Source: Bacteroides cutis | Lineage (GTDB): Bacteria > Bacteroidota > Bacteroidia > Bacteroidales > Bacteroidaceae | Assembly (NCBI RefSeq): GCF_900241005.1 | Contig: NZ_OEST01000001.1 | Coordinates: forward strand, 496,001-560,000 | Length of the DNA stretch: 64,000 bases | Direction of reading: 5' to 3' | In this document: positions 32,021 through 41,311 of the stretch, in pieces | How positions within the stretch are numbered: the stretch's first letter is position 1 | Layout of the letters: each line of letters starts with the position of its first letter | The notes under the pieces: model-generated | Databases searched by the model: none | Told to the model about the DNA's origin: nothing | The model's input: the letters and a program-made list of their open reading frames with translations, nothing else | Made by a program: the position numbers and the translations under genes

Positions 32021-33466
32021 GTGGCTGGATTAAAATCATTGGCAAAAGAAACTGCCATTTACGGGTTGAGTAGTATTGTAGGGCGATTTCTCAACTATCT
32101 ATTGGTACCTGTGTATACTATTGCCTTGTCTGCCCAGTCGGGAGGATACGGTATTGTGACAAATATTTATGCATGGGTGGCATTGCTGCTGGTGTTGTTG
32201 ACGTGTGGTATGGAGACCGGTTTCTTCAGATTTGCCAACAAGGGCGAGGATGATCCGATGAGGGTATATTCCACAACCTTGCTCAGTGTAGGTATCGGTG
32301 CATTTACATTCCTCATGTTGGGATTGCTGTTTCTGGAGCCGGTTGCCATATGGCTGGAATATGGAGATCACCCCTGGTACGTGGGAATGATGATGATAGT
32401 CGTGGCTATGGATGCCATTCAAAGTATTCCTTTCGCTTATTTGCGTTATAAGAAACGTCCGATCAAGTTTGCCGCGTTGAAGCTGTTGTTTATCTTCTTG
32501 AACATCACGCTGAATTTGGTTTATTATGTTTGGATGAAAGGCGATGACGTGGCATACGCATTCTTGTTCAATCTCGTATGTACTTCGGTAGTAATGGTTT
32601 GTATGATACCTGAGTTACGTGGCTTTACCTATGTACTCGACAAGAAACTGTTGAAGCGTATGCTCGCTTATAGTTTACCATTACTGATACTCGGTATTGC
32701 CGGCATCCTGAACCAAGTGGCAGACAAGATTATTTTTCCCTTTGTCTATCCTGATGAAGCCGGAGCTACCGTGCAACTCGGTATATATGGAGCAGCCAGT
32801 AAAATAGCAATGGTAATGGCGATGCTTACACAAGCTTTCCGTTATGCTTACGAGCCTTTTGTTTTTGGAAAAAGTCGCGATAAAGACAACAAGCAAGTGT
32901 ATGCGCAAGCCATGAAATTCTTTATTATCTTTACACTGTTGGCATTTCTTGCAGTCATGTTTTATCTGGATATTCTGCGTCATATCATCGGACGTGATTA
33001 TTGGCCGGGTTTGCGCGTGGTTCCCATTGTAATGGCTGCTGAAATTTTTATGGGAATTTATTTTAATCTTTCTTTCTGGTATAAATTGATAGATGAAACC
33101 CGTTGGGGAGCTTATTTTTCTTTGATTGGTTGTGTAATATTAGTGACGATGAATTTGCTGCTCATTCCTAAGTACAGCTATATGGCATGTGCTTGGGCAG
33201 GTTTCTGTGGCTATGGCGTGGCAATGCTGTTGTCTTATTTTGTAGGACAGAAGAAATATCCCATCCAATATGATTTGAAAGCAATCGGTGCATACATACT
33301 GTTGGCGGCAGTACTCTATGTAGCGGCAGAATACGTATCTATAGACAATATCTATTTTCGTATGGCCTATCGTACGTTATTGCTGTTTCTGTTTATAGCT
33401 TATACTGTAAAGAAGGATTTGCCGCTTAGACAAATCCCCTTCTTAAACAGATTAGTAAAAAGATAA
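32021..33466 (+). CDS. Polysaccharide flippase of the MOP/MATE superfamily (Wzx-like)
   Basis: A 481-residue integral membrane protein with about 12-14 helices, typical of exporters that flip lipid-linked oligosaccharides. Seen: the N-terminal LAKETAIYGLSSIVGRFLNYLL, a common opening of the polysaccharide synthesis protein family, then alternating helices with short loops; a central YSLPLLILGIAGILNQVADK near residue 220; and FRYAYEPFVF near 283. The start is GTG (GTG GCT GGA); no in-frame ATG fits the conserved N-terminus. No glycosyltransferases flank it, so the exported glycan cannot be named. Confidence 0.85.
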   Translation: MAGLKSLAKETAIYGLSSIVGRFLNYLLVPVYTIALSAQSGGYGIVTNIYAWVALLLVLLTCGMETGFFRFANKGEDDPMRVYSTTLLSVGIGAFTFLMLGLLFLEPVAIWLEYGDHPWYVGMMMIVVAMDAIQSIPFAYLRYKKRPIKFAALKLLFIFLNITLNLVYYVWMKGDDVAYAFLFNLVCTSVVMVCMIPELRGFTYVLDKKLLKRMLAYSLPLLILGIAGILNQVADKIIFPFVYPDEAGATVQLGIYGAASKIAMVMAMLTQAFRYAYEPFVFGKSRDKDNKQVYAQAMKFFIIFTLLAFLAVMFYLDILRHIIGRDYWPGLRVVPIVMAAEIFMGIYFNLSFWYKLIDETRWGAYFSLIGCVILVTMNLLLIPKYSYMACAWAGFCGYGVAMLLSYFVGQKKYPIQYDLKAIGAYILLAAVLYVAAEYVSIDNIYFRMAYRTLLLFLFIAYTVKKDLPLRQIPFLNRLVKR

Positions 33467-33524
33467 CTCCAATTTAAATCAAAAAGTAACTTTAATTGTA
33501 AATCATTAAATAGTAAATAACATC

Positions 33525-34892
33525 ATGGAACCAAGCCATACGAATAGGAACACATTTGCTATCAAGAATTTCCTGCGGGAATATCTTGATTTACGTAAAG
33601 ATAAAGATAACGAACTTGAGACAGTGGACTCCATTAAGAAAGGGGTAGAGTTTAAAGGAGCCAACCTTTGGATTTTGATATTCGCTATTTTTATGGCGTC
33701 GTTGGGACTGAATGTCAATTCAACAGCGGTGATTATCGGTGCCATGCTTATTTCTCCTCTGATGGGACCTATCATGGGGGTCGGACTCTCTGTCGGGTTG
33801 AATGACTTTGAACTGATGAAGCGTTCATTGAAGAGTTTCTTGATAACGACCCTGTTCAGCGTGACGACAGCCACCATTTTCTTTCTGGTCAGTCCGGTTG
33901 CCGAGGGGCAATCTGAGTTACTCGCACGTACCTCACCTACGATTTACGACGTATTCATCGCATTGATGGGTGGTTTGGCCGGTGTGGTGGCACTCTCTAC
34001 AAAAGAGAAAGGAAACGTAATTCCCGGTGTTGCCATTGCCACCGCTTTGATGCCGCCACTTTGTACGGCTGGATATGGACTGGCGACGGGCAATCTGATA
34101 TACTTCCTGGGAGCGTTCTATCTTTATTTCATCAATTCGGTATTTATCAGTCTGGCTACTTTCCTTGGTGTACGGGTGATGCATTTCCAGCGCAAGGAGT
34201 TTGTAGACAAGAAACGGGAAAAGACGGTACGCAAATATATTGTATTGATAGCTGTGCTGACAATGTGCCCTGCCGTGTACCTCACGGTCGGCATCATCCA
34301 GGATACGTTCTTTGAAAGTGCCGCCAACCGTTTTGTCAATGAGCAGCTTTCTTTTGAGAATACACAAGTGCTGGATAAAAAGATTAACCATGAAGGCAGT
34401 CAGCATGAAATACGTGTGGTATTGATAGGGCAGGAGGTACCCGAAGCTTCCATCGCCATTGCCCGCAGTAAGATGAAAGACTATAAACTCGACAATACCA
34501 AGCTGATTGTACTTCAGGGAATGAATAATGAAGCAGTCGATATTTCTTCTATACGTGCCATGGTGATGGAAGATTTTTATAAGAATAGCGAACAGCGCTT
34601 GGTAGAGCAGAAACAGAAGATAGCCGACCTTGAGAATAACCTGAAAAAGTATAAATCATACGATGAATTGGGTAAAAAGATTATTCCCGAGTTAAAAGTG
34701 CTCTATCCGTCAGTGAAGTCCGTTTCTCTTTCCCATGCTCTTGAACTGACGGTCGATTCCGTAAAGGTAGATACCATTACGCTTGCCGTATTGAAGTTCG
34801 GTAAGCATCCCGATGCCCATGAGAGAGACAAGATTACCGAATGGCTTAAGGCACGTACGGGAGCCAAACAATTGAGACTGATTGCCGAGTGA
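33525..34892 (+). CDS. DUF389-family membrane protein (TIGR00341 type)
   Basis: A 455-residue protein with a hydrophobic core of about six helices (residues 45-245) and a C-terminal soluble domain with a coiled coil (about 340-375; EQKQKIADLENNLKKYKS). DUF389 signatures seen: GLNVNSTAVIIGAMLISPLMGPI split around residue 65-85, LARTSPTIYDVFIALMGGLAG near 130, and IPGVAIATALMPPLCTAGYG near 165. The function of the family is not established; a transport or envelope-stress role is only a suggestion. Sits between a flippase and a peptidase with separate intergenic gaps of about 60 bp. Confidence 0.85.
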   Translation: MEPSHTNRNTFAIKNFLREYLDLRKDKDNELETVDSIKKGVEFKGANLWILIFAIFMASLGLNVNSTAVIIGAMLISPLMGPIMGVGLSVGLNDFELMKRSLKSFLITTLFSVTTATIFFLVSPVAEGQSELLARTSPTIYDVFIALMGGLAGVVALSTKEKGNVIPGVAIATALMPPLCTAGYGLATGNLIYFLGAFYLYFINSVFISLATFLGVRVMHFQRKEFVDKKREKTVRKYIVLIAVLTMCPAVYLTVGIIQDTFFESAANRFVNEQLSFENTQVLDKKINHEGSQHEIRVVLIGQEVPEASIAIARSKMKDYKLDNTKLIVLQGMNNEAVDISSIRAMVMEDFYKNSEQRLVEQKQKIADLENNLKKYKSYDELGKKIIPELKVLYPSVKSVSLSHALELTVDSVKVDTITLAVLKFGKHPDAHERDKITEWLKARTGAKQLRLIAE

Positions 34893-34957
34893 TGTTTCTC
34901 CACAGAAAAATGTGTATACTCTGCGGTGAATAGGTGGATTATTGAATCAGAATTAAT

Positions 34958-37093
34958 ATGAAAAAAAGATTATTGTCATTATTGGGTTTGTGTTTTCTCG
35001 TATCGGTACTACACGCCGATGAAGGTATGTGGATGTTGGGAAATCTGAATAAACAGACACGCCGGGCGATGAAAGAGCTCGGCTTGCAGATGCCTGCTGA
35101 TAAATTATACAATCCGAAACGTCCTTCACTAAAAGATGCCGTAGTCAGCTTTGGCGGTTTCTGTTCGGGTGTGGTGGTATCTGATGACGGATTGGTATTT
35201 ACGAACCATCATTGTGGTTTCAGCAGCATACAGCAGCATTCCACCGTAGGACACGATTATCTGAAAGATGGCTTTGTGGCTCATAAACGCAGTGAAGAAC
35301 TGCCCAATCCGGAACTATATGTTCGTTTTTTGTTGCATACGGATGATGTGACCAAGCGGGTACTCGGTGTGGTGCAGCCCGGTATGACTGAAGCCGAACG
35401 TACCGCAGCGGTAGATTCTATGATGTTGGTTATTGGTGAAGAAGTTTCACACAAAGATTCTACTCTGATAGGTATTGTGGATGCCTATTATGGTGGTAAT
35501 GAGTTCTGGCTTTCTACTTATCGTGATTTCAATGATATCCGGTTGGTATTTGCCCCTCCTTCGTCAGTGGGTAAGTTCGGTTGGGATACGGATAATTGGG
35601 AATGGCCCCGCCATACCGGAGATTTCAGTGTGTTCCGTATCTATGCGGACAAGAATAACCGTCCGGCAGACTATTCGCCCTCGAATGTACCTTATCATCC
35701 TGAATATGTAGCGCCAATCTCGCTCGACGGTTACCGGGAGGGTACTTTCTGCATGACTCTGGGTTATCCGGGCAGTACGGAACGCTACCTTTCCTCCTTT
35801 GGTATTGAAGAGATGATGAATAACAATAACCAGGCACAGATAGATGTGCGGGGAGTAAAGCAAGCTATCTGGAAACGTGAAATGGACAAGCGGGACAGCA
35901 TCCGCATCAAATACGCTTCCAAATATGATGAAAGTTCCAACTACTGGAAAAACAGCATCGGTGTGAACCGGGCTATCCGTAAGCTCCATGTGCTCGATAA
36001 AAAGCGCTCTATGGAGCAGGAAATCCGCCGCTGGATACAGCAAACTCCTGAAGAACGTGGGAAACTGTTACATCTATTCTCGGACTTGGAACTGAACTAT
36101 AAGAACCGTCGTGAAGCAAATCATGCGCAGGCCTATTTCGTAGAGTCTTTCCTGAATGGCCCCGAATTGATACAACTGGCCTTGTCTATCCTGAACTTTG
36201 ACTTTGAAGGGGAACAGAAAACGGTCATAGCCAATCTGAAAGCTATCGTAGAGAAGTATGCCAATCTGGATCTGGATATCGATAAGGAAGTATTCACAGC
36301 TCTGTTGAAAGAATACCGTTCCAAAGTCGACACTACCTATCTGCCCGATCTTTACCGTACGATTGCCGCCGAATACGGCGGTAATGAACAAACATACGTC
36401 GACAGCCTTTATGCCAAGACGGAACTGGCCACTCCGCGTGGTTTGAAACGTTTTCTTGAGCAAGACAGTACCTATCAGATTTATGATGACCCCGCCATTA
36501 CATTAAGTATCGATTTGCTCACGAAATTTTTCGATATAAATGTACAGATGCAACAAAATTCTGTCGAAATTCTCCGTTGCGAACGGTTGCTGAACTCAGC
36601 CGTCCGGCGGATGTATGCTTCCCGTAACTTTTATCCTGATGCCAATTCCACAATGCGTGTGAGCTTTGGTACGATATGCGGTTATACCCCGTTTGACGGA
36701 GCGGAATATGATTATTACACAACGACAAAAGGTATTTTAGAAAAGGTTAGAGCCCATGTCGATGATGTGGATTTTGAGGTACAACCGGAACTTCTTTCTC
36801 TTTTCTCCTCCCGTGATTTTGGCAGATATGCCGATGAAAAGGGAGAAATGAACGTTTGCTTCATTTCAAACAACGATATTACCGGCGGTAATTCCGGCAG
36901 TGCCATGTTCAATGCCAAAGGCGAACTTCTGGGATTGGCTTTCGATGGCAATTGGGAAGCCATGAGCAGTGATATCCTTTATGAACCGAAAATGCAGCGC
37001 ACCATCGGGGTGGATGTGCGCTACATGCTGTTTATCATGGAGAAATATGGCAAAGCGGGAAACCTGATCAAGGAACTGGGACTCAATGATTAG
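34958..37093 (+). CDS. S46-family dipeptidyl peptidase, DPP7 type
   Basis: A 711-residue secreted serine exopeptidase that releases dipeptides from peptide N-termini in the periplasm. Seen: signal peptide (MKKRLLSLLGLCFLVSVLHA), catalytic histidine in FTNHHCGF near residue 86, the aspartate region WPRHTGDFSVFRIY near 218, and the nucleophilic serine in ITGGNSGSAMFN near 648. The residue that separates subfamilies reads FDGNWE, with Gly where DPP11 has Arg, so hydrophobic P1 residues are predicted (DPP7) rather than Asp/Glu. Its 3' end overlaps the convergent ahpF stop by 11 bp. Confidence 0.93.
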   Translation: MKKRLLSLLGLCFLVSVLHADEGMWMLGNLNKQTRRAMKELGLQMPADKLYNPKRPSLKDAVVSFGGFCSGVVVSDDGLVFTNHHCGFSSIQQHSTVGHDYLKDGFVAHKRSEELPNPELYVRFLLHTDDVTKRVLGVVQPGMTEAERTAAVDSMMLVIGEEVSHKDSTLIGIVDAYYGGNEFWLSTYRDFNDIRLVFAPPSSVGKFGWDTDNWEWPRHTGDFSVFRIYADKNNRPADYSPSNVPYHPEYVAPISLDGYREGTFCMTLGYPGSTERYLSSFGIEEMMNNNNQAQIDVRGVKQAIWKREMDKRDSIRIKYASKYDESSNYWKNSIGVNRAIRKLHVLDKKRSMEQEIRRWIQQTPEERGKLLHLFSDLELNYKNRREANHAQAYFVESFLNGPELIQLALSILNFDFEGEQKTVIANLKAIVEKYANLDLDIDKEVFTALLKEYRSKVDTTYLPDLYRTIAAEYGGNEQTYVDSLYAKTELATPRGLKRFLEQDSTYQIYDDPAITLSIDLLTKFFDINVQMQQNSVEILRCERLLNSAVRRMYASRNFYPDANSTMRVSFGTICGYTPFDGAEYDYYTTTKGILEKVRAHVDDVDFEVQPELLSLFSSRDFGRYADEKGEMNVCFISNNDITGGNSGSAMFNAKGELLGLAFDGNWEAMSSDILYEPKMQRTIGVDVRYMLFIMEKYGKAGNLIKELGLND

Positions 37094-38684
37094 TTGATGT
37101 TTCCTGTACTTTCCTGAAGTAGTTGTTATTTATTCCCCGGATGTGGTCGTCGAATGCCGAAAGTGCCGCTTTCGCCCCTTCACCCATCGCGATGACAATT
37201 TGTTTGTAGGGGACGTTTGATACGTCTCCGGCGGCATATACCCCCGGAAGTGTGGTACGGCAGAAAGCATCTATCTTGATTTCACCTATCGGTGTCATAT
37301 CCAGCATGCCTTTGAAAGGAGCACTGTTGGCGGCTAAACCGATTTGTACAAAAATGCCATCCAGAGAATATTCCCGTTCCTCACTTGTGAGACGGTCTTT
37401 GACACGGATGGCTGTCATCTTGTCCCCATTACCCACCACTTGTGTGGTTTGCGAGGAAGTGAAGATTTCTACATTCGGCAGGCTCTGCACTTTCTCCTGC
37501 AACACTCGGTCGGCTTTCAGCGAATCGGCGAACTCGAAGACAGTGACTTTCTTGCAGATACCTGCCAGGTCGATGGCTGCTTCGATACCGGAGTTACCTC
37601 CACCGATGACGGCTACATTCTTGTCTTGGTAGAACGGACCGTCGCAATGGGGGCAGAAGGCCACGCCGCGTCCGATGTATTCCGCTTCTCCTTCTACATT
37701 CAGTTTACGCCAGCTTGCACCTGTAGCGATGATTACCGCGGGGGCTGCAAACACTTCTCCACCGGTGGCGAACACTGACTTTTCTTTTCCGTGAAGTTCG
37801 GCTTTCTCTATTCTCCGGTTTTCGAAAACCTCTATCGGGTAATGCCCGATGTGGCTTTTGAGTGCATTGGCGAGTTCTGTGCCTGTAGTTTGAGGGATAG
37901 AAATGAGATTTTCAATACCTACAGTCTCTTTTACTTGTCCGCCGATATGTTCGGCTATGATCGCGACGCGCAGTCCTTTGCGGGCTGAATAAATGGCTGC
38001 TGAAGTACCTGCCGGTCCGCCTCCGAGGATAAGCGTATCAAATTCTCTCCGGATAGGAGTTGTATCTCTTTGAGGAGCGTTACCAAAAATTTCCTCCAGC
38101 TTCCGGAGCAATTCTCCCAATGAGCCGCGTCCCACATGAAATTGCTTTCCATTGGCATAGACGGTCGGTACGGCTTGTATTTTCAGTGTATTGACCTCTT
38201 CTTGGAAGATGGCTCCGTCTATCATTTCATGGGTGAGTTGCGGATTAAGCAAGGCCATGATGTTAAGCGCTTGCACAATGTCCGGACAGTTGGTACAGGT
38301 CAACGATACGTATGTCTGTAAACGAATGGGACCTTGCAATGCTTTTATGCGGCGGCTGATGGTGGCATCCGGTAGATTTTTGCCCTTTCCATCGGCATTT
38401 AGTATGGCAAGGAGCAGGGATGTGAATTCATGTCCATTGGGGATTGCCCGGAATTTTATACCGGTTTCCTGTCCTTCTTTCAGTAGTGTGAACTCCAGTT
38501 TCGGTTCATCGGCTATGGTCAGCCGGCAGGATAATTTATCGGAACAACTTGCCACGTCATTTAAAAATTCAATGAGTTCCCCAGCCTGTTCGTGTTTGGG
38601 ATGGTAAGTGATGTGAAAGGTATAGCGGGCTTCCAATTGCTGGAATATGCTCCGCACTTGGTCTAAAATACTTGTTTCTAACAT
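37083..38684 (-). CDS. ahpF: Alkyl hydroperoxide reductase subunit F
   Basis: AhpF is the NADH-dependent flavoprotein that reduces the peroxiredoxin AhpC. Seen: 533 residues; tandem thioredoxin-like folds at the N-terminus with the CTNC redox centre near residue 131, FAD-binding LILGGGPAGTSAAIYSARKG near 215, a second redox centre FCPHCDGPF near 350, NAD-binding VIGGGNSGIEAA near 370, and the late GVYAAGDVSN near 490. It reads with ahpC on the minus strand, but the two are separated by 303 bp holding a terminator and array C, so AhpF may be transcribed at a lower level than AhpC. Confidence 0.96.
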   Translation of the reverse strand: MLETSILDQVRSIFQQLEARYTFHITYHPKHEQAGELIEFLNDVASCSDKLSCRLTIADEPKLEFTLLKEGQETGIKFRAIPNGHEFTSLLLAILNADGKGKNLPDATISRRIKALQGPIRLQTYVSLTCTNCPDIVQALNIMALLNPQLTHEMIDGAIFQEEVNTLKIQAVPTVYANGKQFHVGRGSLGELLRKLEEIFGNAPQRDTTPIRREFDTLILGGGPAGTSAAIYSARKGLRVAIIAEHIGGQVKETVGIENLISIPQTTGTELANALKSHIGHYPIEVFENRRIEKAELHGKEKSVFATGGEVFAAPAVIIATGASWRKLNVEGEAEYIGRGVAFCPHCDGPFYQDKNVAVIGGGNSGIEAAIDLAGICKKVTVFEFADSLKADRVLQEKVQSLPNVEIFTSSQTTQVVGNGDKMTAIRVKDRLTSEEREYSLDGIFVQIGLAANSAPFKGMLDMTPIGEIKIDAFCRTTLPGVYAAGDVSNVPYKQIVIAMGEGAKAALSAFDDHIRGINNNYFRKVQETSTNH

Positions 38685-38747
38685 GATAATAAGTCTTTTT
38701 ATTGTGAAAATAGGTTGTTATATCAACTTGTCTATAAGCTGGTTGTA

Positions 38748-38876
38748 GTTTCCTATGGGAGGGAACGCCCGTTTCTTCTCATAGAAACGTTCGTTTCCTT
38801 TAATAGAAACGCCGGTTTCCTTTAATGGGAACGGCAGTTTCTTACTATGGGAACGGGCGTTCCCCTTAATGGAAAC
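38748..38876. repeat. Array C: tandem hairpin array, 22-bp period, GTTTC/GAAAC family
   Basis: Six hairpins follow each other: GTTTC or GTTCC begins at 38748, 38771, 38793, 38815, 38837 and 38859, with partner arms GAAAC or GGAAC. Spacing is 23, then 22, 22, 22 and 22. From the second unit on, each is an arm of 5, loop of 8, arm of 5 and spacer of 4. Changes are compensatory or G-U tolerant: the last unit has GTTCC with GAAAC, others GTTTC with GGAAC. Arms can also pair across the 4-nt spacers. The sequence is unrelated to arrays A and B but the period is identical. It lies between ahpC and ahpF. Confidence 0.85.
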
Positions 38877-38902
38877 GGAGACGGCTTTTATGGGTTATAA
38901 AA

Positions 38903-38963
38903 AAAAGACTATCTCAGTTCGGTTTTCATCCTTAATGGAGAAGATGAATTGGGATAGTCTTTT
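38903..38963 (-). terminator. Terminator downstream of ahpC
   Basis: AAAAAAGACTATCTCA region (38903-38916) pairs with TGGGATAGTCTTTT (38950-38963), with one G-U. On the minus strand the stem runs into a tract of eight T, marking the end of the ahpC transcript. Confidence 0.85.
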
Positions 38964-38987
38964 CAGATGTTTACCGTACTTGTACGG

Positions 38988-39554
38988 TTAGATCTTACCT
39001 ACAAGGTCGATACTTGGTTTCAAGGTAGCTTCCCCTTTTTTCCATTTGGCGGGACAAACTTCACCGTCATGAGTGGCAACGAACTGTGCAGCTTCTACCT
39101 TACGCAATAATTCGTCTACATTACGTCCGATGTTGTTGTCCTGGATTTCGGCAATCTTGATTTTACCTTCGGGATTTACGAGGAATGTGCCACGGTATGC
39201 CATGCCTTCATCTTCAATCATCACGCCGAATGCACGGCTCAACAAACCTGTCGGGTCTGCCAACATCGGGTATTTGATTTTGCGGATACTTTCGGAAGCA
39301 TCGTGCCATGCCTTGTGCACAAAGTGTGAGTCGGTACTTACAGAGTAAATTTCTACACCCATAGCTTGGAATTGGTCATATTTCTCGGCGATGTCTACCA
39401 ACTCGGTAGGACATACAAAGGTAAAGTCTGCCGGATAGAAGAAGAAAATGGCCCATTTGCCTTTTACATCTTCGTTGGTTACGGTTTTGAAACTTCCGTT
39501 TTGGAATGCCTGAACTTTAAATTCAGGAAGTTGGGAATTGATAATCGGTTCCAT
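38988..39554 (-). CDS. ahpC: Alkyl hydroperoxide reductase subunit C (peroxiredoxin)
   Basis: AhpC is the 2-Cys peroxiredoxin that reduces hydrogen peroxide and organic hydroperoxides. Seen: 188 residues; the peroxidatic cysteine in ADFTFVCPTELVD near residue 47 and the resolving cysteine in GEVCPAKWKKG near 168, with FLVNPEGKI between them. Convergent or tandem neighbours are oxyR (upstream on the same strand) and ahpF (downstream). A rho-independent terminator follows the gene, so ahpC can be made as a monocistronic message. Confidence 0.98.
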   Translation of the reverse strand: MEPIINSQLPEFKVQAFQNGSFKTVTNEDVKGKWAIFFFYPADFTFVCPTELVDIAEKYDQFQAMGVEIYSVSTDSHFVHKAWHDASESIRKIKYPMLADPTGLLSRAFGVMIEDEGMAYRGTFLVNPEGKIKIAEIQDNNIGRNVDELLRKVEAAQFVATHDGEVCPAKWKKGEATLKPSIDLVGKI

Positions 39555-39668
39555 AATTATACTTTTTAAAAGGTTTGGTTTTTTGTTTTCCGGTTACAAA
39601 AATATAGTGTTTTTCTCCGGTAGAACAAAAAATCCGATTGAAAGGTTTTATGGACTGATAGATAAAAT

Positions 39669-40595
39669 CTATACAGGTATTTGGCCTGGCTTTAAAGATA
39701 ACATCTCTTTGGGTACTGAATTTCGTATCTCTTTCGTCACCGCCTCCAATAATGTATAGCGGATAAAATTCTTATTCGTCAACAATACAATTTGCCGGGT
39801 GGGGCTGGGGATGGCAAAGGGACGTACTAATTTCTGTTGTATTTCGTTGAGCTGCAATACTGCCAGTTCGGGGATAAAAGTAACTCCTTTGCCGCTTTCT
39901 ACCATGCGCATGAAGGTTTCCATACTGCCCAGGTGGTAGGCAAGCTGACTGGCACGGGCTGCTTTGAGTTGGCAGAAACGTATCAGCTGGTCACGGAAGC
40001 AGTGTCCCTCATCCAACATCCAAAGCTGTTCGCCGGTAAGGTCGGAGGTACGGATAACTTCATTATTGAAAAGAGGAGACTCCTGGGCAACATAGGCAAA
40101 GAATTGTTCGTAAAATAATGATGTTTCTTGAAACTCCTCCATACCTGCCAGGCTTGCTACGATACCTGCATCTATGTCGCCGGTCTGCAACGCCTTTTTT
40201 ATGTCGTTGGTCTTCATTTCAACGACTCTTATGTCCAGTCCGGGATATTTCTTCATCAGTTGCGGGAAGAAACGTGGCAATAAGTAGGGGGCAACCGTAG
40301 GGAGTATGCCCAGTTTGAATGCTCCGGTGAGCGAATGTTTCTCTTCTTCTATAATGTTTTTTATACGATTGGTCTGAACTAATATATTTTGGGCTTGTTC
40401 TATGATGTGTATACCAATAGGAGTAGGGCATACAGGTTGCTGGCTACGGTCGAAAATCTTTGTGTCCAGTTCTTCTTCCAATTTCTGTATCATGGCACTT
40501 AAGGTAGGTTGTGTTACCCGGCAATATTCTGCCGCTTTGGCGAAATGGCGGAATTGATTGACTGCGAGAATGTACTCCAATTGTTGTAAAGTCAT
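39669..40595 (-). CDS. oxyR: Peroxide-sensing LysR-type regulator OxyR
   Basis: A 308-residue LysR-family activator. Seen: N-terminal winged HTH (MTLQQLEYILAVNQFRHFAKAA, family start, then TQPTLSAMIQKLEEEL) and a periplasmic-binding-like sensor domain. The redox switch is clear: DEGHCFRDQLIRFCQ carries two cysteines nine residues apart, the same spacing as Cys199 and Cys208 of E. coli OxyR. Its location between ahpC and a divergent dps fits control of both; ahpCF and dps are known OxyR targets in Bacteroides. A -7 box TATCTTTG on the minus strand is at 40639-40646. Confidence 0.96.
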   Translation of the reverse strand: MTLQQLEYILAVNQFRHFAKAAEYCRVTQPTLSAMIQKLEEELDTKIFDRSQQPVCPTPIGIHIIEQAQNILVQTNRIKNIIEEEKHSLTGAFKLGILPTVAPYLLPRFFPQLMKKYPGLDIRVVEMKTNDIKKALQTGDIDAGIVASLAGMEEFQETSLFYEQFFAYVAQESPLFNNEVIRTSDLTGEQLWMLDEGHCFRDQLIRFCQLKAARASQLAYHLGSMETFMRMVESGKGVTFIPELAVLQLNEIQQKLVRPFAIPSPTRQIVLLTNKNFIRYTLLEAVTKEIRNSVPKEMLSLKPGQIPV

Positions 40596-40638
40596 AGTAA
40601 ACAGGGCTTTTGAGGGTTATAAATAGAATCCGTCTATG

Positions 40639-40689
40639 CAAAGATAGAAATTATCTGTTTGACGGGCATTGGTTTAGCCCTTATCTTTG
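40639..40689. promoter_or_regulatory. Divergent oxyR-dps promoter region
   Basis: For dps on plus: TTTG at 40658-40661, 20-nt spacer and TATCTTTG at 40682-40689, a full Bacteroides promoter, about 47 nt before the ATG. For oxyR on minus: TATCTTTG at 40639-40646. The two -7 boxes are about 36 bp apart, so an OxyR site in between could affect both. No operator sequence was assigned. Confidence 0.65.
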
Positions 40690-40735
40690 TCTACAGAAAA
40701 AGAAAAATAGTATAAACATTTAAAATAGTAGAATT

Positions 40736-41224
40736 ATGAAGACTTTAGATTATTTGAATTTGAATGAGGCAAAAGTTGCCAACGTGGTATCAGCATTAAA
40801 TCAATTATTGGCTGACTTCCAAGTACATTACACCAATTTGCGCGGTATGCATTGGGATATCAAAGGACATGGTTTCTTTGTGCTGCACGAGAAGTTCGAA
40901 AGCATGTATGACGATACTGCCGAAAAAGTGGATGAAATTGCAGAACGCCTTCTGATGTTGGGCAGTACGCCTGAAAATAAGTTCAGCGAATATCTGAAGG
41001 TTGCGAAAGTAAAGGAAGTTTCCGGTATTTCTTGCGGTAGTGATGCTGTTGACCACATTCTGGATACCTACAAGCACCTTATCAGTGAGGAAAGGAAGGT
41101 GATAGAACTGGCTGAGGCTGCCAATGATGTTGTGACGGCCGATTTATTGACCGGCTATTTGAAAGAACAGGAAAAGATGGTTTGGATGCTCGTTGCTTTC
41201 AGCACAAAAAGCTGCACGAAATAG
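40736..41224 (+). CDS. dps: Dps ferritin-like DNA-protection protein
   Basis: A 162-residue four-helix ferritin-like protein that oxidizes ferrous iron with peroxide and stores it, protecting DNA. Seen: the inter-subunit ferroxidase ligands in GMHWDIKGHGFFVLHEKFE and YDDTAEKVDEIAERL between residues 38 and 72 (His, His, Asp and Glu in the Dps spacing). The N-terminus lacks a long lysine-rich tail, so DNA binding may be weak. Divergent from oxyR with a consensus Bacteroides promoter. Ends at a bidirectional hairpin terminator. Confidence 0.95.
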   Translation: MKTLDYLNLNEAKVANVVSALNQLLADFQVHYTNLRGMHWDIKGHGFFVLHEKFESMYDDTAEKVDEIAERLLMLGSTPENKFSEYLKVAKVKEVSGISCGSDAVDHILDTYKHLISEERKVIELAEAANDVVTADLLTGYLKEQEKMVWMLVAFSTKSCTK

Positions 41225-41246
41225 AAGATAAAAAGTGGTAAAGTAA

Positions 41247-41297
41247 AATAGGGTGATAAGGTGGTAGCGGAATGCTACTTCACTTTATCACCCTATT
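41247..41297. terminator. Bidirectional terminator between dps and the DEAD-box gene
   Basis: AATAGGGTGATAA (from 41247) pairs perfectly with TTATCACCCTATT (ending 41297), extended inward by GTG/CAC and TAGC/GCTA with small bulges. It stands between convergent genes and can serve both. Confidence 0.8.
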
Positions 41298-41311
41298 GCT
41301 TTATCGCTCTA

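Noticed and set aside
38748..38876. Array C as an ordinary terminator
   Set aside because: A separate strong terminator for ahpC lies beside it; six hairpins in exact phase without T tracts are not needed for termination.
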